A stretch of DNA of 64,000 bases from Dallia pectoralis (GCA_029465975.1 CM055737.1:17708818-17772817); one strand, 5' to 3'; counted from the stretch's first letter, positions 1-12,449 are shown. The notes: a model not told the origin generated them from the letters alone. Numbers and translations: made by a program.

Positions 1-16
1 ATGAAAATAACAAAAT

Positions 17-124
17 GCTTACAACACTAGATATTCCTAGGCGGTCTCCCATCCAAGTACTAACCAAGCCCGACCCTGTTTGGCTTTCGAGATCGGGCGT
101 TTTCAGGGTGGTGTGGCCGTAAGC
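17..124 (-). pseudogene. 5S copy with 10-bp helix III/loop C deletion (first unit)
   Basis: Example of the commonest defective class (about 116 copies). Ten bases between two GATCTC repeats are lost, leaving CCCGATCTCG directly joined to AAAGCC, which removes loop C and one side of helix III. Box A also carries G56A. Boxes A and C are otherwise present, so transcription may still be possible, but the RNA should not fold or bind uL18/uL5 normally. Confidence 0.8.
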
Positions 125-638
125 TATTAGAAAAGTTGAAGTTACAGCTCTTATTGATTTCTTCACTGCATAATTAACTTTTTGATTGTTTGTTTCTTCC
201 CGCCAAGAAAATAACAAAATGCTTACAACACTAGATATTCCCAGGCGGTCTCCCATCCAAGTACTAACCAAGCCCGACCCTGTTTGGCTTCCGAGATCAG
301 ACGAGATCGGGCGTTTTCAGGGTGGTGTGGCCGTAAGCTATTAGAAAAGTTGAAATTACAGCTCTTATTGATTTTTTCACTGCATAATTAACTTTTTGAT
401 TGATTGTTTCTTCCCGCCATGAAAATAACAAAATGCTTACAATACTAGATATTCCTAGGCGGTCTCCCATCCAAGTACTAACCAAGCCCGACCCTGTTTG
501 GCTTTCGAGATCGGGCGTTTTCAGGGTGGTGTGGCCGTAAGCTATTAGAAAAGTTGAAGTTACAGCTCTTATTGATTTCTTCACTGCATAATTAACTTTT
601 TGATTGTTTGTTTCTTCCCGCCAAGAAAATAACAAAAT

Positions 639-746
639 GCTTACAACACTAGATATTCCCAGGCGGTCTCCCATCCAAGTACTAACCAAGCCCGACCCTG
701 TTTGGTTTCCGAGATCAGGCGTTTTCAGGGTGGTGTGGCCGTAGGG
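639..746 (-). pseudogene. 10-bp-deleted 5S copy with CCCTAC 5' end
   Basis: Example of a subclass with the 5' end changed from GCTTAC to CCCTAC while the 3' end remains GTAAGC. This creates mismatches at the first and third pairs of helix I with no compensating change. The upstream spacer has a linked variant (CAAATGTTCTAATA instead of CAACTTTTCTAATA). The subclass recurs at 1893, 3779, 4615, 5227, 6481, 7733, 12967, 40770, 42028, 43687 and in the plus arm. Confidence 0.82.
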
Positions 747-1056
747 TATTAGAACATTTGAAAATACAGCTGTTATTGATTTCTTCACTGCATAATTAAC
801 TTTTTGATTGATTGTTTCTTCCCGCCAAGAAAATAACAAAATGCTTACAACACTAGATATTCCTAGGCGGTCTCCCATCCAAGTACTAACCAAGCCCGAC
901 GCTGCTTGGCTTCCGAGATCAGACGAGATCGGGCGATTTCAGGGTGGTGTGGCCGTAAGCGATAAGAGAAGTTGAAATTACAGCTCTTATTGATTACTTC
1001 ACTGCATAATTAACTTTTTGATTGATTGTTTCTTCCCGCCATAAAAATAACAAAAT

Positions 1057-1174
1057 GCTTACAACACTAGATATTCCTAGGCGGTCTCCCATCCAAGTAC
1101 TAACCAAGCCCAACCCTGCTTGGCTTCCGAGATCAGACGAGATCGGGCGTTTTCAGGGTGGTGTGGCCGTAAGC
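1057..1174 (-). rRNA. 5S rRNA gene, consensus (T63 form)
   Basis: 118 bp, identical to the majority sequence with T at position 63. It is the only intact consensus copy in the first 5.5 kb, surrounded by deleted or box A mutant copies. Confidence 0.85.
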
Positions 1175-2727
1175 TATTAGAAAAGTTGAAATTACAGCTC
1201 TTATTGATTTCTTCAATGCATAATTAACTTTATGATTGATTGTTTCTTCCCGCCATGAAAATAACAAAATGCTTACAACACTAGATATTCCTAGGCGGTC
1301 TCCCATCCAAGTACTAACCAAGCCCGACCCTGTTTGGCTTTCGAGATCGGGCGTTTTCAGGGTGGTGTGGCCGTAAGCTATTAGAAAAGTTGAAGTTACA
1401 GCTCTTATTGATTTCTTCACTGCATAATTAACTTTTTGATTGTTTGTTTCTTCCCGCCAAGAAAATAACAAAATGCTTACAACACTAGATATTCCCAGGC
1501 GGTCTCCCATCCAAGTACTAACCAAGCCCGACCCTGTTTGGCTTCCGAGATCAGACGAGATCGGGCGTTTTCAGGGTGGTGTGGCCGTAAGCTATTAGAA
1601 AAGTTGAAATTACAGCTCTTATTGATTTCTTCAATGCATAATTAACTTTATGATTGATTGTTTCTTCCCGCCATGAAAATAACAAAATGCTTACAACACT
1701 AGATATTCCTAGGCGGCCTCCCATCCAAGTACTAACCAAGCCCGACCCTGTTTGGCTTTCGAGATCGGGCGTTTTCAGGGTGGTGTGGCCGTAAGCTATT
1801 AGAAAAGTTGAAGTTACAGCTCTTATTGATTTCTTCACTGCATAATTAACTTTTTGATTGTTTGTTTCTTCCCGCCAAGAAAATAACAAAATGCTTACAA
1901 CACTAGATATTCCCAGGCGGTCTCCCATCCAAGTACTAACCAAGCCCGACCCTGTTTGGTTTCCGAGATCAGGCGTTTTCAGGGTGGTGTGGCCGTAGGG
2001 TATTAGAACATTTGAAAATACAGCTGTTATTGATTTCTTCACTGCATAGTTAACTTTTTGATTGATTGTTTCTTCCCGCCAAGAAAATAACAAAATGCTT
2101 ACAACACTAGATATTCCTAGGCGGTCTCCCATCCAAGTACTAACCAAGCCCGACGCTGCTTGGCTTCCGAGATCAGACGAGATCGGGCGATTTCAGGGTG
2201 GTGTGGCCGTAAGCGATAAGAGAAGTTGAAATTACAGCTCTTATTGATTACTTCACTGCATAATTAACTTTTTGATTGATTGTTTCTTCCCGCCATAAAA
2301 ATAACAAAATGCTTACAACACTAGATATTCCTAGGCGGTCTCCCATCCAAGTACTAACCAAGCCCAACCCTGCTTGGCTTCCGAGATCAGACGAGATCGG
2401 GCGTTTTCAGGGTGGTGTGGCCATAAGCTTTAGAAAAGTTGAAATTACAGCTCTTATTGATTTCTTCAATGCATAATTAACTTTATGATTGATTGTTTCT
2501 TCCCGCCATGAAAATAACAAAATGCTTACAACACTAGATATTCCTAGGCGGTCTCCCATCCAAGTACTAACCAAACCCGACCCTGTTTGGCTTCCGAGAT
2601 CGGGCGTTTTCAGGGTGGTGTGGCCGTAAGCTATTAGAAAAGTTGAAGTTACAGCTCTTATTGATTTCTTCACTGCATAATTAACTTTTTGATTGTTTGT
2701 TTCTTCCCGCCAAGAAAATAACAAAAT

Positions 2728-2841
2728 GCTTACAACACTAGATATTCCCAGGCGGTCTCCCATCCAAGTACTAACCAAGCCCGACCCTGTTTGGTTTCAG
2801 GCGAGATCATTTGGCGATTTCAGGGTGGTGTGGCCGTAAGC
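2728..2841 (-). pseudogene. 5S copy with rearranged helix III region
   Basis: 114 bp. The segment that should read through the GATCTCG repeats is replaced by a jumbled sequence including AAATGATCTCGCC. The upstream spacer also has a small TTAAAT duplication. Confidence 0.75.
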
Positions 2842-5644
2842 AGCTAAGAGAAGTTGAAATTAAATTACAGCTCTTATTGATTTCTTCACTGCATAATTAA
2901 CTTTTTGATTGATTGTTTCTTCCCGCCATGAAAATAACAAAATGCTTACAACACTAGATATTCCTAGGCGGTCTCCCATCCAAGTACTAACCAAGCCCGA
3001 CCCTGTTTGGCTTTCGAGATCGGGCGTTTTCAGGGTGGTGTGGCCGTAAGCTATTAGAAAAGTTGAAGTTACAGCTCTTATTGATTTCTTCACTGCATAA
3101 TTAACTTTTTGATTGTTTGTTTCTTCCTGCCAAGAAAATAACAAAATGCTTACAACACTAGATATTCCCAGGCGGTCTCCCATCCAAGTACTAACCAAGC
3201 CCGACCCTGTTTGGCTTCCGAGATCAGACGAGATCGGGCGATTTCAGGGTGGTGTGGCCGTAGCGATAAGAGAAGTTGAAATTACAGCTCTTATTGATTA
3301 CTTCACTGCATAATTAACTATTTGATTGATTGTTTCTTCCCGCCATGAAAATAACAAAATGCTTACAACACTAGATATTCCTAGGCGTTCTCCCATCCAA
3401 GTACTAACCAAGCCCAACCCTGCTTGGCTTCCGAGATCAGACGAGATCGGGCGTTTTCAGGGTGGTGTGGCCGTAAGCTATTAGAAAAGTTGAAATTACA
3501 GCTCTTATTGATTTCTTCAATGCATAATTAACTTTATGATTGATTGTTTCTTCCCGCCATGAAAATAACAAAATGCTTACAACACTAGATATTCCTAGGC
3601 GGTCTCCCATCCAAGTACTAACCAAGCCCGACCCTGTTTGGCTTTCGAGATCGGGCGTTTTCAGGGTGGTGTGGCCGTAAGCTATTAGAAAAGTTGAAGT
3701 TACAGCTCTTATTGATTTCTTCACTGCATAATTAACTTTTTGATTGTTTGTTTCTTCCCGCCAAGAAAATAACAAAATGCTTACAACACTAGATATTCCC
3801 AGGCGGTCTCCCATCCAAGTACTAACCAAGCCCGACCCTGTTTGGTTTCCGAGATCAGGCGTTTTCAGGGTGGTGTGGCCGTAGGGTATTAGAACATTTG
3901 AAAATACAGCTGTTATTGATTTCTTCACTGCATAATTAACTTTTTGATTGATTGTTTCTTCCCGCCAAGAAAATAACAAAATGCTTACAACACTAGATAT
4001 TCCTAGGCGGTCTCCCATCCAAGTACTAACCAAGCCCGACGCTGCTTGGCTTCCGAGATCAGACGAGATCGGGCGATTTCAGGGTGGTGTGGCCGTAAGC
4101 GATAAGAGAAGTTGAAATTACAGCTCTTATTGATTTCTTCACTGCATAATTAACTTTTTGATTGATTGTTTCTTCCCGCCATGAAAATAACAAAATGCTT
4201 ACATCACTAGATATTCCTAGGCGGTCTCCCATCCAAGTACTAACCAAGCCCAACCCTGCTTGGCTTCCGAGATCAGACGAGATCGGGCGTTTTCAGGGTG
4301 GTGTGGCCGTAAGCTATTAGAAAAGTTGAAATTACAGCTCTTATTGATTTCTTCAATGCATAATTAACTTTATGATTGATTGTTTCTTCCCGCCATGAAA
4401 ATAACAAAATGCTTACAACACTAGATATTCCTAGGCGGTCTCCCATCCAAGTACTAACCAAGCCCGACCCTGTTTGGCTTTCGAGATCGGGCGTTTTCAG
4501 GGTGGTGTGGCCGTAAGCTATTAGAAAAGTTGAAGTTACAGCTCTTATTGATTTCTTCACTGCATAATTAACTTTTTGATTGTTTGTTTCTTCCCGCCAA
4601 GAAAATAACAAAATGCTTACAACACTAGATATTCCCAGGCGGTCTCCCATCCAAGTACTAACCAAGCCCGACCCTGTTTGGTTTCCGAGATCAGGCGTTT
4701 TCAGGGTGGTGTGGCCGTAGGGTATTAGAACATTTGAAAATACAGCTGTTATTGATTTCTTCACTGCATAATTAACTTTTTGATTGATTGTTTCTTCCCG
4801 CCAAGAAAATAACAAAATGCTTACAACACTAGATATTCCTAGGCGGTCTCCCATCCAAGTACTAACCAAGCCCGACGCTGCTTGGCTTCTGAGATCGGGC
4901 GTTTTCAGGGTGGTGTGGCCGTAAGCTATTAGAAAAGTTGAAATTACAGCTCTTATTGATTTCTTCACTGCATAATTAACTTTTTGATTGTTTGTTTCTT
5001 CCCGCCAAGAAAATAACAAAATGCTTACAACACTAGATATTCCCAGGCGGTCTCCCATCCAAGTACTAACCAAGCCCGACCCTGTTTGGTTTCCGAGATC
5101 AGGCGTTTTCAGGGTGGTGTGGCCGTAAGCTATTAGAAAAGTTGAAGTTACAGCTCTTATTGATTTCTTCACTGCATAATTAACTTTTTGATTGTTTGTT
5201 TCTTCCCGCCAAAAAAATAACAAAATGCTTACAACACTAGATATTCCCAGGCGGTCTCCCATCCAAGTACTAACCAAGCCCGACCCTGTTTGGTTTCCGA
5301 GATCAGGCGTTTTCAGGGTGGTGTGGCCGTAGGGTATTAGAACATTTGAAAATACAGCTGTTATTGATTTCTTCACTGCATAATTAACTTTTTGATTGAT
5401 TGTTTCTTCCCGCCAAGAAAATAACAAAATGCTTACAACACTAGATATTCCTAGGCGGTCTCCCATCCAAGTACTAACCAAGCCCGACGCTGCTTGGCTT
5501 CCGAGATCAGACGAGATCGGGCGATTTCAGGGTGGTGTGGCCGTAAGCGATAAGAGAAGTTGAAATTACAGCTCTTATTGATTACTTCACTGCATAATTA
5601 ACTTTTTGATTGATTGTTTCTTCCCGCCATAAAAATAACAAAAT

Positions 5645-5762
5645 GCTTACAACACTAGATATTCCTAGGCGGTCTCCCATCCAAGTACTAACCAAGCCCA
5701 ACCCTGCTTGGCTTCCGAGATCAGACGAGATCGGGCGTTTTCAGGGTGGTGTGGCCGTAAGC
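5645..5762 (-). rRNA. 5S rRNA gene, consensus (T63 form)
   Basis: 118 bp and unaltered. It is the partner of 1057-1174 in the block repeated with a 4588-bp shift. Confidence 0.85.
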
Positions 5763-7315
5763 TATTAGAAAAGTTGAAATTACAGCTCTTATTGATTTCT
5801 TCAATGCATAATTAACTTTATGATTGATTGTTTCTTCCCGCCATGAAAATAACAAAATGCTTACAACACTAGATATTCCTAGGCGGTCTCCCATCCAAGT
5901 ACTAACCAAGCCCGACCCCGTTTGGCTTTCGAGATCGGGCGTTTTCAGGGTGGTGTGGCCGTAAGCTATTAGAAAAGTTGAAGTTACAGCTCTTATTGAT
6001 TTCTTCACTGCATAATTAACTTTTTGATTGTTTGTTTCTTCCCGCCAAGAAAATAACAAAATGCTTACAACACTAGATATTCCCAGGCGGTCTCCCATCC
6101 AAGTACTAACCAAGCCCGACCCTGTTTGGCTTCCGAGATCAGACGAGATCGGGCGTTTTCAGGGTGGTGTGGCCGTAAGCTATTAGAAAAGTTGAAATTA
6201 CAGCTCTTATTGATTTCTTCAATGCATAATTAACTTTATGATTGATTGTTTCTTCCCGCCATGAAAATAACAAAATGCTTACAACACTAGATATTCCTAG
6301 GCGGCCTCCCATCCAAGTACTAACCAAGCCCGACCCTGTTTGGCTTTCGAGATCGGGCGTTTTCAGGGTGGTGTGGCCGTAAGCTATTAGAAAAGTTGAA
6401 GTTACAGCTCTTATTGATTTCTTCACTGCATAATTAACTTTTTGATTGTTTGTTTCTTCCCGCCAAGAAAATAACAAAATGCTTACAACACTAGATATTC
6501 CCAGGCGGTCTCCCATCCAAGTACTAACCAAGCCCGACCCTGTTTGGTTTCCGAGATCAGGCGTTTTCAGGGTGGTGTGGCCGTAGGGTATTAGAACATT
6601 TGAAAAAACAGCTGTTATTGATTTCTTCACTGCATAATTAACTTTTTGATTGATTGTTTCTTCCCGCCAAGAAAATAACAAAATGCTTACAACACTAGAT
6701 ATTCCTAGGCGGTCTCCCATCCAAGTACTAACCAAGCCCGACGCTGCTTGGCTTCCGAGATCAGACGAGATCGGGCGATTTCAGGGTGGTGTGGCCGTAA
6801 GCGATAAGAGAAGTTGAAATTACAGCTCTTATTGATTTCTTCACTGCATAATTAACTTTTTGATTGATTGTTTCTTCCCGCCATGAAAATAACAAAATGC
6901 TTACAACACTAGATATTCCTAGGCGGTCTCCCATCCAAGTACTAACCAAGCCCGACCCTGTTTGGCTTTCGAGATCGGGCGTTTTCAGGGTGGTGTGGCC
7001 GTAAGCTATTAGAAAAGTTGAAATTACAGCTCTTATTGATTTCTTCACTGCATAATTAACTTTTTGATTGTTTGTTTCTTCCTGCCAAGAAAATAACAAA
7101 ATGCTTACAACACTAGATATTCCCAGGCGGTCTCCCATCCAAGTACTAACCAAGCCCGACCCTGTTTGGCTTCCGAGATCAGACGAGATCGGGCGTTTTC
7201 AGGGTGGTGTGGCCGTAAGCTATTAGAAAAGTTGAAATTACAGCTCTTATTGATTTCTTCACTGCATAATTAACTTTTGATTGATTGTTTCTTCCCGCCA
7301 TGAAAATAACAAAAT

Positions 7316-7433
7316 GCTTACAACACTAGATATTCCTAGGCGGTCTCCCATCCAAGTACTAACCAAGCCCAACCCTGCTTGGCTTCCGAGATCAGACGAG
7401 ATCGGGCGTTTTCAGGGTGGTGTGGCCGTAAGC
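7316..7433 (-). rRNA. 5S rRNA gene, consensus (T63 form)
   Basis: Intact 118-bp copy; the spacers on both sides have lost one T from the T run preceding the GATTG motif. Confidence 0.85.
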
Positions 7434-8150
7434 TATTAGAAAAGTTGAAATTACAGCTCTTATTGATTTCTTCAATGCATAATTAACTTTTGATTGATTG
7501 TTTCTTCCCGCCATGAAAATAACAAAATGCTTACAACACTAGATATTCCTAGGCGGTCTCCCATCCAAGTACTAACCAAGCCCGACCCTGTTTGGCTTTC
7601 GAGATCGGGCGTTTTCAGGGTGGTGTGGCCGTAAGCTATTAGAAAAGTTGAAGTTACAGCTCTTATTGATTTCTTCACTGCATAATTAACTTTTTGATTG
7701 TTTGTTTCTTCCCGCCAAGAAAATAACAAAATGCTTACAACACTAGATATTCCCAGGCGGTCTCCCATCCAAGTACTAACCAAGCCCGACCCTGTTTGGT
7801 TTCCGAGATCAGGCGTTTTCAGGGTGGTGTGGCCGTAGGGTATTAGAACATTTGAAAATACAGCTGTTATTGATTTCTTCACTGCATAATTAACTTTTTG
7901 ATTGATTGTTTCTTCCCGCCAAGAAAATAACAAAATGCTTACAACACTAGATATTCCTAGGCGGTCTCCCATCCAAGTACTAACCAAGCCCGACCCTGCT
8001 TGGCTTCCGAGATCAGACGAGATCGGGCGATTTCAGGGTGGTGTGGCCGTAAGCTATAAGAAAAGTTGAAATTACAGCTCTTATTGATTTCTTCACTGCA
8101 TAATTAACTTTTTGATTGATTGTTTCTTCCCGCCATGAAAATAACAAAAT

Positions 8151-8268
8151 GCTTACAACACTAGATATTCCTAGGCGGTCTCCCATCCAAGTACTAACCA
8201 AGCCCAACCCTGCTTGGCTTCCGAGATCAGACGAGATCGGGCGTTTTCAGGGTGGTGTGGCCGTAAGC
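8151..8268 (-). rRNA. 5S rRNA gene, consensus (T63 form)
   Basis: Intact 118-bp copy that begins a run of near-consensus units from 8.1 to 11.6 kb. Confidence 0.86.
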
Positions 8269-8364
8269 TATTAGAAAAGTTGAAATTACAGCTCTTATTG
8301 ATTTCTTCACTGCATAATTAACTTTTTGATTGATTGTTTCTTCCCGCCAAGAAAATAACAAAAT

Positions 8365-8482
8365 GCTTACAACACTAGATATTCCTAGGCGGTCTCCCAT
8401 CCAAGTACTAACCAAGCCCGACCCTGCTTGGCTTCCGAGATCAGACGAGATCGGGCGTTTTCAGGGTGGTGTGGCCGTAAGC
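8365..8482 (-). rRNA. 5S rRNA gene, consensus (C63 form)
   Basis: Identical to the majority sequence at all 118 positions. The terminal GCTTAC and GTAAGC can form six base pairs (helix I). Boxes A and C are intact and TTTT begins two bases past the 3' end. Confidence 0.88.
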
Positions 8483-8791
8483 TATTAGAAAAGTTGAAAT
8501 TACAGCTCTTATTGATTTCTTCACTGCATAATTAACTTTTTGATTGATTGTTTCTTCCCGCCAAGAAAATAACAAAATGCTTACAACACTAGATATTCCT
8601 AGGCGGTCTCCCATCCAAGTACTAACCAAGCCCAACCCTGTTGGCTTCCGAGATCAGACGAGATCGGGCGTTTTCAGGGTGGTGTGGCCGTAAGCTATTA
8701 GAAAAGTTGAAATTACAGCTCTTATTGATTTCTTCACTGCATAATTAACTTTTTGATTGATTGTTTCTTCCCGCCATGAAAATAACAAAAT

Positions 8792-8902
8792 GCTTACAAC
8801 ACTAGATATTCCTAGGCGGTCTCCCATCCAAGTACTAACCAAGCCCGACCCTGTTTGGCTTCAGACGAGATCGGGCGTTTTCAGGGTGGTGTGGCCGTAA
8901 GC
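8792..8902 (-). pseudogene. 5S copy with 7-bp deletion in helix III
   Basis: 111 bp. The bases ATCTCGG before the GAAGCC segment are missing, a third independent loss in the same direct-repeat region. Box C is intact. Confidence 0.75.
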
Positions 8903-9825
8903 TATTAGAAAAGTTGAAATTACAGCTCTTATTGATTTCTTCACTGCATAATTAACTTTTTGATTGATTGTTTCTTCCCGCCAAGAAAATAACAAAATGC
9001 TTACAACACTAGATATTCCCAGGCGGTCTCCCATCCAAGTACTAACCAAGCCCGACCCTGTTTGGCTTCCGAGATCAGGCGTTTTCAGGGTGGTGTGGCC
9101 GTAAGCTATTAGAAAAGTTGAAATTACAGCTCTTATTGATTTCTTCACTGCATAATTAACTTTTTGATTGATTGTTTCTTCCCGCCAAGAAAATAACAAA
9201 ATGCTTACAACACTAGATATTCCTAGGCGGTCTCCCATCCAAGTACTAACCAAGCCCAACCCTGTTGGCTTCCGAGATCAGACGAGATCGGGCGTTTTCA
9301 GGGTGGTGTGGCCGTAAGCTATTAGAAAAGTTGAAATTACAGCTCTTATTGATTTCTTCACTGCATAATTAACTTTTTGATTGATTGTTTCTTCCCGCCA
9401 TGAAAATAACAAAATGCTTACAACACTAGATATTCCTAGGCGGTCTCCCATCCAAGTACTAACCAAGCCCGACCCTGTTTGGCTTTCGAGATCGGGCGTT
9501 TTCAGGGTGGTGTGGCCGTAAGCTATTAGAAAAGTTGAAATTACAGCTCTTATTGATTTCTTCACTGCATAATTAACTTTTTGATTGATTGTTTCTTCCC
9601 GCCAAGAAAATAACAAAATGCTTACAACACTAGATATTCCCAGGCGGTCTCCCATCCAAGTACTAACCAAGCCCGACCCTGTTTGGCTTCCGAGATCAGG
9701 CGTTTTCAGGGTGGTGTGGCCGTAGGGCTATTAGAACAAGTTGAAATTACAGCTCTTATTGATTTCTTCACTGCATAATTAACTTTTTGATTGATTGTTT
9801 CTTCCCGCCATGAAAATAACAAAAT

Positions 9826-9943
9826 GCTTACAACACTAGATATTCCTAGGCGGTCTCCCATCCAAGTACTAACCAAGCCCGACCCTGCTTGGCTTCCGAG
9901 ATCAGACGAGATCGGGCGTTTTCAGGGTGGTGTGGCCGTAAGC
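9826..9943 (-). rRNA. 5S rRNA gene, consensus (C63 form)
   Basis: Exact majority sequence. The upstream spacer has lost one A in the gene-proximal run. Confidence 0.87.
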
Positions 9944-10455
9944 TATTAGAAAGTTGAAATTACAGCTCTTATTGATTTCTTCACTGCATAATTAACTTTT
10001 TGATTGATTGTTTCTTCCCGCCATGAAAATAACAAAATGCTTACAACACTAGATATTCCTAGGCGGTCTCCCATCCAAGTACTAACCAAGCCCGACCATG
10101 TTTGGCTTCCGAGATCGGGCGTTTTCAGGGTGGTGTGGCCGTAAGCTATTAGAAAAGTTGAAATTACAGCTCTTATTGATTTCTTCACTGCATAATTAAC
10201 TTTTTGATTGATTGTTTCTTCCCGCCAAGAAAATAACAAAATGCTTACAACACTAGATATTCCTAGGCGGTCTCCCATCCAAGTACTAACCAAGCCCGAC
10301 CCTGCTTGGCTTCCGAGATCAGACGAGATCGGGCGTTTCAGGGTGGTGTGGCCGTAAGCTATTAGAAAAGTTGAAATTACAGCTCTTATTGATTTCTTCA
10401 CTGCATAATTAACTTTTTGATTGATTGTTTCTTCCCGCCATGAAAATAACAAAAT

Positions 10456-10573
10456 GCTTACAACACTAGATATTCCTAGGCGGTCTCCCATCCAAGTACT
10501 AACCAAGCCCAACCCTGCTTGGCTTCCGAGATCAGACGAGATCGGGCGTTTTCAGGGTGGTGTGGCCGTAAGC
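10456..10573 (-). rRNA. 5S rRNA gene, consensus (T63 form)
   Basis: Exact majority sequence with T63. Its left neighbour, 10243-10359, lacks one base of the A run at positions 22-25. Confidence 0.86.
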
Positions 10574-11078
10574 TATTAGAAAAGTTGAAATTACAGCTCT
10601 TATTGATTTCTTCACTGCATAATTAACTTTTTGATTGATTGTTTCTTCCCGCCAAGAAAATAACAAAATGCTTACAACACTAGATATTCCCAGGCGGTCT
10701 CCCATCCAAGTACTAACCAAGCCCGACCCTGTTTGGCTTCCGAGATCGGGCGTTTTCAGGGTGGTGTGGCCGTAAGCTATTAGAAAAGTTGAAATTACAG
10801 CTCTTATTGATTTCTTCACTGCATAATTAACTTTTTGATTGATTGTTTCTTCCCGCCAAGAAAATAACAAAATGCTTACAACACTAGATATTCCTAGGCG
10901 GTCTCCCATCCAAGTACTAACCAAGCCCGACCCTGTTTGGATTTCCGAGATCGGGCGTTTTCAGGGTGGTGTGGCCGTAAGCTATTAGAAAAGTTGAAAT
11001 TACAGCTCTTATTGATTTCTTCACTGCATAATTAACTTTTTGATTGATTGTTTCTTCCCGCCAAGAAAATAACAAAAT

Positions 11079-11196
11079 GCTTACAACACTAGATATTCCT
11101 AGGCGGTCTCCCATCCAAGTACTAACCAAGCCCGACCCTGCTTGGCTTCCGAGATCAGACGAGATCGGGCGTTTTCAGGGTGGTGTGGCCGTAAGC
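11079..11196 (-). rRNA. 5S rRNA gene, consensus (C63 form)
   Basis: Exact majority sequence, first of three consecutive intact genes. Confidence 0.88.
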
Positions 11197-11292
11197 TATT
11201 AGAAAAGTTGAAATTACAGCTCTTATTGATTTCTTCACTGCATAATTAACTTTTTGATTGATTGTTTCTTCCCGCCAAGAAAATAACAAAAT

Positions 11293-11410
11293 GCTTACAA
11301 CACTAGATATTCCTAGGCGGTCTCCCATCCAAGTACTAACCAAGCCCAACCCTGCTTGGCTTCCGAGATCAGACGAGATCGGGCGTTTTCAGGGTGGTGT
11401 GGCCGTAAGC
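11293..11410 (-). rRNA. 5S rRNA gene, consensus (T63 form)
   Basis: Exact majority sequence with T63; its whole 214-bp unit is repeated next to it at 11507. Confidence 0.87.
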
Positions 11411-11506
11411 TATTAGAAAAGTTGAAATTACAGCTCTTATTGATTTCTTCACTGCATAATTAACTTTTTGATTGATTGTTTCTTCCCGCCAAGAAAATAA
11501 CAAAAT

Positions 11507-11624
11507 GCTTACAACACTAGATATTCCTAGGCGGTCTCCCATCCAAGTACTAACCAAGCCCAACCCTGCTTGGCTTCCGAGATCAGACGAGATCGGGCGT
11601 TTTCAGGGTGGTGTGGCCGTAAGC
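11507..11624 (-). rRNA. 5S rRNA gene, consensus (T63 form)
   Basis: Gene sequence identical to the preceding copy at 11293, which suggests a recent single-unit duplication or conversion. Confidence 0.87.
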
Positions 11625-12331
11625 TATTAGAAAAGTTGAAATTACAGCTCTTATTGATTTCTTCACTGCATAATTAACTTTTTGATTGATTGTTTCTTCC
11701 CGCCAAGAAAATAACAAAATGCTTACAACACTAGATATTCCCAGGCGGTCTCCCATCCAAGTACTAACCAAGCCCGACCCTGTTTGGCTTCCGAGATCAG
11801 GCGTTTTTCAGGGTGGTGTGGCCGTAAGCTATTAGAAATTTGAAATTACAGCTCTTATTGATTTCTTCACTGCATAATTAACTTTTGATTGATTGTTTCT
11901 TCCCGCCAAGAAAATAACAAAATGCTTACAACACTAGATATTCCTAGGCGGTCTCCCATCCAAGTACTAACCAAGCCCGACCCTGTTTGGCTTCCGAGAT
12001 CGGGCGTTTTCAGGGTGGTGTGGCCGTAAGCTATTAGAAAAGTTGAAATTACAGCTCTTATTGATTTCTTCACTGCATAATTAACTTTTTGATTGTTTGT
12101 TTCTTCCCGCCAAGAAAATAACAAAATGCTTACAACACTAGATATTCCCAGGCGGTCTCCCATCCAAGTACTAACCAAGCCCGACCCTGTTTGGCTTCCG
12201 AGATCAGGCGTTTTCAGGGTGGTGTGGCCGTAAGCTATAAGAAAAGTTGAAATTACAGCTCTTATTGATTTCTTCACTGCATAATTAACTTTTTGATTGA
12301 TTGTTTCTTCCCGCCATGAAAATAACAAAAT

Positions 12332-12449
12332 GCTTACAACACTAGATATTCCTAGGCGGTCTCCCATCCAAGTACTAACCAAGCCCGACCCTGCTTGGCT
12401 TCCGAGATCAGACGAGATCGGGCGTTTTCAGGGTGGTGTGGCCGTAAGC
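12332..12449 (-). rRNA. 5S rRNA gene, consensus (C63 form)
   Basis: Exact majority sequence, standing alone among copies with the 10-bp deletion (11924, 12128). Confidence 0.87.

Larger units (their letters stand above)
1..5548 (-). repeat. 5S array block 1, units 1-27
   Basis: Full-length genes (118 bp unless noted) have low ends at 221, 843, 1057, 1475, 2097, 2311, 3148 (117 bp), 3361, 3983, 4197, 5431. Genes with the 10-bp deletion (108 bp) have low ends at 17, 435, 639*, 1271, 1689, 1893*, 2524, 2944, 3575, 3779*, 4411, 4615*, 4819, 5023, 5227*; * marks a 5' end changed to CCCTAC. One unit, 2728-2841, is rearranged. Many full-length copies carry box A changes: G56A in 221 and 1475, G60C in 843, 2097, 3983 and 5431. 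Only 1057 matches the majority sequence (T63 form). Units 435-2214 reappear at 5023-6802, shifted by 4588 bp. Confidence 0.9.
5549..10982 (-). repeat. 5S array block 2, units 28-53
   Basis: Full-length genes have low ends at 5645, 6063, 6685, 7103, 7316, 7937, 8151, 8365, 8579 (117 bp), 9203 (117), 9826, 10243 (117), 10456. Genes with the 10-bp deletion start at 5859, 6277, 6481*, 6899, 7529, 7733*, 8999, 9416, 9620, 10039, 10670, 10874 (109 bp); * marks the CCCTAC 5' end. The gene at 8792-8902 has a separate 7-bp loss in the same helix III region. From about 8 kb the units become much closer to the majority sequence, including 7316, 8151, 8365, 9826 and 10456. Confidence 0.9.

Noticed and set aside
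4273..5481. A 402-codon open frame on the minus strand, and about 200 similar frames encoding a repeated pattern of about 68 residues
   Set aside because: The frames follow the 5S unit. They stay open through 10-bp-deleted units because 204 bp is a multiple of three, and stop at the TGA in the intact GTCTGATC segment of full-length units. They start at TTG inside box C's flank and have no independent coding signal.
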